The notes beneath the pieces were generated by a model. It searched no databases. It worked only from the letters and a program-made list of their open reading frames with translations, and was not told the DNA's origin. This document shows, one piece after another, positions 57,580 to 64,000 of a DNA stretch of 64,000 nucleotides (its first letter is position 1; the number at the start of each line of letters is the position of its first letter). Made by a program: the position numbers and the translations under genes. The stretch is taken from assembly GCA_015064385.1 (NCBI GenBank), contig SVSI01000001.1:29637-93636 (forward strand), in the 5' to 3' direction. The DNA comes from Oscillospiraceae bacterium (GTDB taxonomy: Bacteria; Bacillota; Clostridia; Oscillospirales; CAG-272).

Positions 57580-59208
57580 ATGAGAGCGCTTAAACGAATA
57601 CTATCCCTTGTGATAGTACTTGCTACTATGCTGACTCTGTTTACCTCTTGCATCAGACGGCGCGAGGTGGAGGGCGGAATATACATCCGCGGATATACCG
57701 TTGTAAGATCTGCGGAAGCGTCCGAAAACATAGTGAAAGCGGCGAAGCTTGTAAAAAAAGAAATACGCGAAAACCTCAGGGTAGGAGTTTCTCTTGCTAA
57801 GGATTCAAGATCGGAGCGCGAATACGAGATACTTATAGGTGACACCGAAAGAGCTGAAAGTACCGCCGCGCTTGAGAAATTAAAGAGCGCGTCCGAAAAG
57901 CGTGCGTTCTCGATCACCTTTACCGAAAACAAGATCGTTATAGTCGGTCACAGCGACGATGACGTTGTGCTCGGCGTTAAGAGCTTTATAAACAAATTCG
58001 TCAAAACGTCTGACGAAAAGGGCGTTATTTGGGTAGAACCGGGATATTCGTGCGCCGAGAGAACGGGCAACGTTCTTTATTTTTCCGAAGATCTCGACGC
58101 AGTCGTCATTGAGCGATCGGCGGATATTTTTCACCCGCGAACAAACGAGGGTGAATTTTCGTACGGAAAGATAATAAAGCTCGAGCACAACGGAGAAAAC
58201 AACGGTCTGCTGTTTGCAACTCACGAGACGCTTGACGGATTTCCGCCACCCGTATTTTGCAGTAAGGATGACGGAAGAAGCTGGGAGATAGTTTCAAGAG
58301 TTAAAGACGAGCTCAACACCGAGTGTCTGGTTGGTTATCAGTCTTATATTTACGAGCTTCCCGATGACGTGGGCGAATATAAAAAAGGAACACTCCTTTT
58401 TGCGGGTTGCTCAAGGACCGATAATAAAACTGTAATGGTCCTCTACGCCAGCACCGATCTCGGCAGAACGTGGAAAACTCTCTGCAACGTTGATGTGGGC
58501 GGAGGATACAATAAAGATCAGTGGATAAGTGACGGACTTTGGGAGCCCGTGCTTATGTATGAAAACAACCGTCTGTACTGCTTTTATTCAGACGAGCGCG
58601 AAAACGGAGTCGGGGACGCTCATACGGGCGGGCACTGTCAGAAGCTCGTTTATAAATATACCGCGGATATGAAAAGCTGGAGCGATGCGCGCGAATGCGT
58701 GGCATCCGAAAATCCCAAGCACCGCCCCGGAATGGTTTCTCTTGCAAAAATGGGTAACGGTAAATGGGCGCTTGCGTATGAGCTGTGTGGTTCGGATGAC
58801 AAGGTCGGCTGTCAGATATATCTGAAGCTTGCGGATACGCTTGACTCGTGGGAGGTCGCTGATCTCGGTACGCCCGTTCTGGATAAAGACGGAAAGGGGA
58901 TCGGCTCGGCTCCCGCAATAGCGTGGACACCGCGCGGCGGTGACTGTGGAACGCTGTTTATTACAGCGCATCACAGCGACGCGTCTAAAACGGGCTGTGA
59001 TCTCTTTGTCAGCTTCGATTACGGAAAGACGTTCGTTACGATAAATAATCCTATCTCGGTCGCGAGAAGCTCTGACGGTGTGAAATGCGGATACAGTCCC
59101 GGATTTTACGTTGACGAAAGCGGAGACCTCTATTACGTCAATAATCCCGAAGCGTATAAGGGAATGGAAAACGAACGTTTCGTTTTCGTGAAGATCAAAT
59201 GTTACTAA
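57580..59208 (+). CDS. Sialidase/BNR-repeat lipoprotein (paralogue of 18375 CDS)
   Basis: Lipobox LFTSC; SKDDGRSWEIVS, STDLGRTWKTL; shared N-terminal EYEILIGDTERAES domain. Confidence 0.77.
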   Translation: MRALKRILSLVIVLATMLTLFTSCIRRREVEGGIYIRGYTVVRSAEASENIVKAAKLVKKEIRENLRVGVSLAKDSRSEREYEILIGDTERAESTAALEKLKSASEKRAFSITFTENKIVIVGHSDDDVVLGVKSFINKFVKTSDEKGVIWVEPGYSCAERTGNVLYFSEDLDAVVIERSADIFHPRTNEGEFSYGKIIKLEHNGENNGLLFATHETLDGFPPPVFCSKDDGRSWEIVSRVKDELNTECLVGYQSYIYELPDDVGEYKKGTLLFAGCSRTDNKTVMVLYASTDLGRTWKTLCNVDVGGGYNKDQWISDGLWEPVLMYENNRLYCFYSDERENGVGDAHTGGHCQKLVYKYTADMKSWSDARECVASENPKHRPGMVSLAKMGNGKWALAYELCGSDDKVGCQIYLKLADTLDSWEVADLGTPVLDKDGKGIGSAPAIAWTPRGGDCGTLFITAHHSDASKTGCDLFVSFDYGKTFVTINNPISVARSSDGVKCGYSPGFYVDESGDLYYVNNPEAYKGMENERFVFVKIKCY

Positions 59209-59211
59209 AAG

Positions 59212-59242
59212 AAAAAGATCGGTCAAAAGACCGATCTTTTCG
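59212..59242 (+). terminator. Intrinsic terminator
   Basis: AAAAGATCGGTC-AAAA-GACCGATCTTTTC. Confidence 0.85.
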
Positions 59243-59302
59243 TATTTTTTCAGAAAAAACGGAAATAATAAACACAAAAAGAACCGAAAGGAAATTTGAT
59301 CT

Positions 59303-59731
59303 ATGACCGAAGAAGCAAAAATGCTTGAAAATATCAGGCAAAACGTTGAAATGGGAATAGACGGGATCAATACCGTCAGAAAGAAAGTTAAAAGCGAGGA
59401 GTTTCTCAACGTACTTGACAAACAGAGAAGCGAGTACAGAAATATCCTGACCGAGGCGGGAAGCCGACTCAACGATATCGGTGGCGCAGTCGAGAGCAAG
59501 ACGGGCGCGTCAAAGCTGTATGCAAAAATGTTTTCGAGTGCAAAAACTCTCGTCTATTCGAGTGACTCGGAGATAGCCGAGGATATGATAAAGGGTACGT
59601 CGTCGGGAGTGACTAAAATAACCAGACATTTGAACGATAGTTGCGATATATCACCCTCCACGCGTAGCTTTGCCGAAAAACTTGTAAAAACTGAAGAAAA
59701 AAACATCGAAGAACTTAAAAAATTTCTTTAA
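59303..59731 (+). CDS. DUF2383-like four-helix protein
   Basis: 142-aa amphipathic helical protein, MLENIRQNVEMGIDGINTV. Confidence 0.55.
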   Translation: MTEEAKMLENIRQNVEMGIDGINTVRKKVKSEEFLNVLDKQRSEYRNILTEAGSRLNDIGGAVESKTGASKLYAKMFSSAKTLVYSSDSEIAEDMIKGTSSGVTKITRHLNDSCDISPSTRSFAEKLVKTEEKNIEELKKFL

Positions 59732-59821
59732 TTTTGTCATATCAAAATAATAAAATATTTATTGACAAAGATAAAGGCGTATGCTATAATGTAAACGGTG
59801 ACTGTTTCACCCAAACTTAAC

Positions 59822-59907
59822 GTGTTTTTTGTGACTGACGGATAAAGCGGTTTACCGCGGGGGAGCAAAGATCATAACACGTCCTACGCCGACCGTCTGG
59901 GCAGTTC
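59822..59907 (+). promoter_or_regulatory. ZTP (pfl) riboswitch upstream of purE
   Basis: GTGACTGACGGATAAAGCGGTTTACCGCGGGGGAGCA...GCCGACCGTCTGGGCA matches the pfl-motif consensus. Confidence 0.92.
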
Positions 59908-59943
59908 TTACCTTAACAGTAGGCGAGAACTGTCCTTTTTTGA
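59902..59943 (+). terminator. Riboswitch-associated intrinsic terminator
   Basis: CAGTTCT...AGAACTGTCCTTTTTT directly after the aptamer. Confidence 0.85.
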
Positions 59944-59993
59944 TATACTTGAAAAAGGTACGGCAAAAAATAAAAGAACGAAGAGGTTGAAAG

Positions 59994-60491
59994 ATGAAAA
60001 AGGTTGCGATCATTATGGGCAGCGACAGCGATCTTCCTAAGGTCGAGGGGGCAATAAGCACGCTTGAGAAGTACGGTATTGAGTTTGAGGTACATATCTT
60101 CTCGGCGCACAGAACTCCCGAAGAAGCAAGAGCGTTCGCTCTCTCTGCGAAGGATAACGGTTTCGGCGCGATAATCGCGGCTGCGGGCAAGGCGGCGCAT
60201 CTTGCGGGCGCTATTGCGGCAAACACCGTTCTTCCCGTTATCGGTATTCCGATCAAGGCATCCGCTCTTGAGGGAATAGACGCGCTTCTTTCTACCGTTC
60301 AGATGCCCGCAGGCATTCCCGTTGCCACCGTCGCTATCGACGGCTCTGTAAACGCGGCAATTCTTGCGGCACAGATAATCGCAGTCTCGGACGAAGACCT
60401 TTCAAAGCGTCTCGCCGATGCTTGCGCGGCTGCTTCGGCGGCAGTTCTTGCAAAGGATGCCGAGATAAGCGCAAAATACAATAAAAACTAA
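59994..60491 (+). CDS. purE: N5-carboxyaminoimidazole ribonucleotide mutase
   Basis: IIMGSDSDLPKVEGAI, SAHRTPEEA, AAGKAAHLAGAIAANT. Confidence 0.97.
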   Translation: MKKVAIIMGSDSDLPKVEGAISTLEKYGIEFEVHIFSAHRTPEEARAFALSAKDNGFGAIIAAAGKAAHLAGAIAANTVLPVIGIPIKASALEGIDALLSTVQMPAGIPVATVAIDGSVNAAILAAQIIAVSDEDLSKRLADACAAASAAVLAKDAEISAKYNKN

Positions 60492-60585
60492 ACGGATGAG
60501 GTCAGCTACTGCCGCGCAGGGCTGACCGCTTCCTGTTTTTTTAACTCAAAAAACTACCCACTTAAGCAATGAAAGGACACACTGT

Positions 60586-62010
60586 ATGGGCGGATTTTTC
60601 GGAGCCGTTTCCAAGAGAGACTGCGTGCTTGACGTCTTTTTCGGAACGGACTATCACTCTCACCTCGGTACGGTAAGCGGCGGTATGGCGGCGTTTAACG
60701 AGACCGACAAATTCCAAAGATCAATACATAATCTTCAAAACACACCGTTTCGTACCAAGTTCGATTCGGATCTGCGCGAGCTGAAGGGAAACGCTTGCAT
60801 CGGCTGTATAAGCGATACGAGCCCGCAACCCCTTCTTCTTCACTCCCGGCTCGGAACGTACGCTCTTATAATGGTGGGTGCCATAAAGAACGCAAGCGAG
60901 CTTCTTGACGAGCTTGTAAAAGACGAAGGACTTTATCTGTCCGCTATGGGCGGCGGAAAAACGAACGTCACCGAGCTTCTCGGCGCGCTCATAAATCACG
61001 GTAAGGACTTCGTAGAAGGAATAAAATATGCACAGAGCAAGATACAGGGCTCTGCATCTATACTCATTCTCACCGAGAGAGGAACGGTGATCGCGGCAAG
61101 AGACTCGCTTGGCAGAACGCCGATAATGATAGGTAAGGCAGAGGATGGCTACTGCGCCACATTTGAATCGTTTGCCGCAACCAAGCTCGGATATGAGGAG
61201 TACTGCGAGCTTGGACCGGGCGAGATCGTTGAGATCTCTGCGGACGGAGTAAGGCAGCTTTCCAAGCCCGGAAACAAGAAGAAGATCTGTGCTTTTCTGT
61301 GGTCTTATTACGGATACCCTACCTCCTGCTACGAGGGAGTGAGCGTTGAGCGTATGCGTAACAAAAACGGTGAAATAATGGCAAGACACGACGCGAAGGT
61401 CGCTCTCGGTGCGGGAGTTGATCACGTTTGCGGAGTTCCCGATTCGGGAATCGCGCACGCCGTGGGTTATTCAAACGCAAGCCATATACCGTACGCGAGA
61501 CCGATAATAAAATATACTCCTACTTGGCCGAGAAGCTTTACGCCAAGCGACCAAAAAGTGAGAAATCAGATAGCAAAAATGAAACTCGTACCCGTTCACG
61601 ATCTCATAAGAGAGAAAAAGCTTCTCTTCGTTGACGATTCGATCGTGCGCGGTACGCAGATGAGTGAGACTGCCGAGTTTCTTTACGAGCACGGGGCAAA
61701 GGAGGTCCATATTCGCTCGGCATGTCCGCCCGTTATGTACTCCTGCAAATACCTTAATTTTTCCCGCAGTACATCCGAGCTTGAGCTCATAGCACGAAGA
61801 GTTATCCGCGAGCTTGAGGGAGAAGAAGGAGAAAAGCATATCAGTGAGTATTCGAGTCCCGATACAGAGAGAGGCAAGAAGCTCCGCGAGGTTGTCTGCA
61901 ATAAGCTTGGATTCGATTCTGTCGAATTTCAGTCTATTGACGGACTCCTTGAAGCGATCGGACTTCCCGCTTGCGAGGTCTGCACCTATTGCTGGGACGG
62001 CAAGGAATAA
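60586..62010 (+). CDS. Amidophosphoribosyltransferase-like protein lacking N-terminal catalytic Cys
   Basis: MGGFFGAVSKRDC; PRPP-binding LLFVDDSIVRGTQM intact; in purE-purM-purN operon. Confidence 0.88.
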   Translation: MGGFFGAVSKRDCVLDVFFGTDYHSHLGTVSGGMAAFNETDKFQRSIHNLQNTPFRTKFDSDLRELKGNACIGCISDTSPQPLLLHSRLGTYALIMVGAIKNASELLDELVKDEGLYLSAMGGGKTNVTELLGALINHGKDFVEGIKYAQSKIQGSASILILTERGTVIAARDSLGRTPIMIGKAEDGYCATFESFAATKLGYEEYCELGPGEIVEISADGVRQLSKPGNKKKICAFLWSYYGYPTSCYEGVSVERMRNKNGEIMARHDAKVALGAGVDHVCGVPDSGIAHAVGYSNASHIPYARPIIKYTPTWPRSFTPSDQKVRNQIAKMKLVPVHDLIREKKLLFVDDSIVRGTQMSETAEFLYEHGAKEVHIRSACPPVMYSCKYLNFSRSTSELELIARRVIRELEGEEGEKHISEYSSPDTERGKKLREVVCNKLGFDSVEFQSIDGLLEAIGLPACEVCTYCWDGKE

Positions 62011-62019
62011 AAATTAAGT

Positions 62020-62075
62020 AAAGTTTTTGAAAGAGCACGAGAAAACTTTTTTCAAAAAGTTGTCTCGTAAAAAGG
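62020..62075 (+). repeat. GTAAAGTTTTTG-type hairpin repeat upstream of purM
   Basis: GTAAAGTTTTTGAAAGAGCACGAGAAAACTTTTTTCAAAAAGTTGTCTCG. Confidence 0.6.
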
Positions 62076-62083
62076 AGAAAATT

Positions 62084-63133
62084 ATGCATTCTAATTCGAG
62101 ATCTGAAAGCTACGCGGCGGCAGGCGTTGATATTACCGCCGGATATAAAGCGGTCGAGCTTATGAAAAAGCACATCGCGCGTACTAAAAACGAGGGTTGC
62201 CTCGATGACGTCGGAGGATTCGGCGGTTGCTTCGGACTTCCGATAGCGGGAATGGAAGAGCCCGTGCTCGTTTCGGGCACCGACGGCTGCGGAACGAAGG
62301 TCAAAATGGCTATTCTTATGGATAAGCACGACACTATCGGTATCGACGCGGTCGCTATGTGCGTAAACGATATAATCTGCTGCGGAGCAAAGCCGCTGTT
62401 TTTCCTTGACTATATCGCTTGCGGAAAGAATATTCCCGAGAAGATCGCCGACATCGTCGGCGGAGTTGCCGAGGGCTGCGTTCAGTCGGGTGCGGCGCTT
62501 ATCGGCGGAGAAACGGCAGAGCATCCCGGTATGATGCCAACAGACGAATACGACCTCGCGGGCTTTGCGGTCGGTATTGTCGATAAAAAGAAAATACTCG
62601 ATAATAAGAGAATGGCGGAGGGAGACGTCGTCATCGCACTTGCATCGAGCGGAGTTCATTCAAACGGATTTTCGCTCTGCCGTAAGGTCTTCGATATAGA
62701 TAATAACCCCGACAGTCTTTATACTCCTTGCGAAGACCTCGGCGGGAAGAGTATCGCAGAAACGCTGCTCACTCCTACGAGAATCTACGTTAAGAGTATT
62801 CTTGCACTTCTCGAAAAGGTTGACGTTAAGGGCATCTCGCATATTACGGGCGGCGGATTTTACGAGAATATTCCGAGATCAATTCCCGACGGACTTTGCG
62901 CTAAAATAAATAAGAGCGCAGTTAAGGTGCTTCCGATATTCGAGCTTATCGCAAAGACGGGTAATATTCCCCAAAGAGATATGTTCAACACCTATAATAT
63001 GGGCGTTGGTATGAGCGTGGTCGTTCCTGCAAGCGAGGTCGATACGGCGCTTGAAATACTCAGAGCACACGGCGAGGACGCTTACGTTATCGGTGAGATA
63101 ATCAAGGGCGACGACGGCGTGATCCTCGCATAA
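62084..63133 (+). CDS. purM: Phosphoribosylformylglycinamidine cyclo-ligase
   Basis: [45 protein letters not shown]; start ATG 62084. Confidence 0.97.
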   Translation: MHSNSRSESYAAAGVDITAGYKAVELMKKHIARTKNEGCLDDVGGFGGCFGLPIAGMEEPVLVSGTDGCGTKVKMAILMDKHDTIGIDAVAMCVNDIICCGAKPLFFLDYIACGKNIPEKIADIVGGVAEGCVQSGAALIGGETAEHPGMMPTDEYDLAGFAVGIVDKKKILDNKRMAEGDVVIALASSGVHSNGFSLCRKVFDIDNNPDSLYTPCEDLGGKSIAETLLTPTRIYVKSILALLEKVDVKGISHITGGGFYENIPRSIPDGLCAKINKSAVKVLPIFELIAKTGNIPQRDMFNTYNMGVGMSVVVPASEVDTALEILRAHGEDAYVIGEIIKGDDGVILA

Positions 63134-63138
63134 AAAAA

Positions 63139-63240
63139 GTAAAGTTTTTGGGAAAGTCTGAAAACCCTTTTTCCAAAAAGGGTTTTCAGAAAAAGTTTTG
63201 AAGGAGTTTGAGGAAACTTTTCTCAAAAGTTTCCTCAAGT
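63139..63240 (+). repeat. GTAAAGTTTTTG-type hairpin repeat upstream of purN
   Basis: GTAAAGTTTTTGGGAAAGTCTGAAAACCCTTTTTCCAAAAAGGGTTTTCAGA plus a second hairpin GAGGAAACTTTTCTCAAAAGTTTCCTC. Confidence 0.65.
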
Positions 63241-63247
63241 AATAAAA

Positions 63248-64000
63248 ATGACTAAAATAGCAGTTCTCGTTTCGGGCGGCGGCACGAATTTGCAGGCGCT
63301 TATCGACGCAGAGGCAAGAGGCGAGCTCGGAAACGGAAAGATAACTCTCGTTATTGCATCAAAGCCGGGCGTTTATGCGCTCGAGCGAGCAAAAAACGCA
63401 AATATTGAGGGAAAAGTCCTTGCAAGACGGGACTACGACTCTATCGCGTCTTACTCAAAGGCGCTTGCCGATGAGATGAAGGCGCAAGGCATCGACCTCG
63501 TCGTGCTCGCGGGCTTTCTTACCATTATCGACGAGCAGGTATATGAGGCGTTCCCGAACAGAATTATAAACGTTCATCCTGCGCTCATCCCGTCCTTTTG
63601 CGGAAAGGGCTTTTACGGACTGCACGTTCACGAGGCGGCGCTTGAAAAGGGCGTAAAGGTTTCGGGTGCTACCGTACATATCGTCACTCCCGAATGTGAC
63701 GCAGGCCCGATAATACTTCAAAGGGCGGTCGAGGTGAGAGAGGACGACACTCCCGAAACGCTCCAAAAGAGAATTATGGAAGAAGCCGAGTGGAAGATAC
63801 TTCCCGAGGCGGTAAAGCTTTTCTGCGAGGGAAAGGTCGTAGTGGAAAACGGGAAGGCGTATATAAAAAAGGACAAAAATTTGTCTGTATGCGGCATTGA
63901 CTGCGATGCTTGCAAATTCCATTTGGAGAAATCTTGCGCAGGTTGCCGCATAGTTGCACCCGAATGTAAAACCGTATGGAACGGACGCTGCGAGCTTTAC
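63248..64000 (+). CDS. purN: Phosphoribosylglycinamide formyltransferase with Cys-rich C-terminal extension (truncated by window end)
   Basis: MTKIAVLVSGGGTNLQALIDAE, NVHPALIPSF, GATVHIVTPECDAGPII; frame open to 64000 with CGIDCDACKFHLEKSCAGC. Confidence 0.95.
   Translation, partial: MTKIAVLVSGGGTNLQALIDAEARGELGNGKITLVIASKPGVYALERAKNANIEGKVLARRDYDSIASYSKALADEMKAQGIDLVVLAGFLTIIDEQVYEAFPNRIINVHPALIPSFCGKGFYGLHVHEAALEKGVKVSGATVHIVTPECDAGPIILQRAVEVREDDTPETLQKRIMEEAEWKILPEAVKLFCEGKVVVENGKAYIKKDKNLSVCGIDCDACKFHLEKSCAGCRIVAPECKTVWNGRCELY

Overview
This 64 kb window looks like ordinary chromosome from an uncultured, spore-forming-lineage Clostridia (Firmicutes). Housekeeping loci include rpsO, alaS, thiI, nadE, birA/metF/metH, spoIIE, secG, acpP, rpsF-ssb-rpsR and purE-purF-purM-purN behind a ZTP riboswitch. 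Between them sit several small AraC-regulated carbohydrate modules: Gfo/Idh/MocA oxidoreductases, sialidase-like lipoproteins, GH39-like and GH28-like proteins, DUF4838, and a glycyl-radical-enzyme operon. There are two tRNA genes (Ser-GCT and a CAT-anticodon tRNA) and no CRISPR array or complete mobile element. The most unusual signals are: (1) two copies of a roughly 370-400 bp non-coding element, made of AGTGATATT/AATATCACT repeats separated by variable mini-hairpins, each nested inside the loop of an intrinsic terminator (6.1 kb and 35.4 kb); (2) an uncharacterised glycyl radical enzyme operon with an atypical Cys loop (51.4-59.2 kb); (3) a PurF homologue lacking the N-terminal catalytic Cys, and a PurN with a DUF3795-like Cys-rich C-terminal extension; (4) 171-172 bp tandem duplications of the tRNA-Ser 3' end next to a probable integrated-element remnant; (5) a secreted ComEC-like metallo-beta-lactamase protein with a 30-bp minisatellite and two Ada-like Cys motifs. 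All assignments come from reading sequence motifs; no searches were run.
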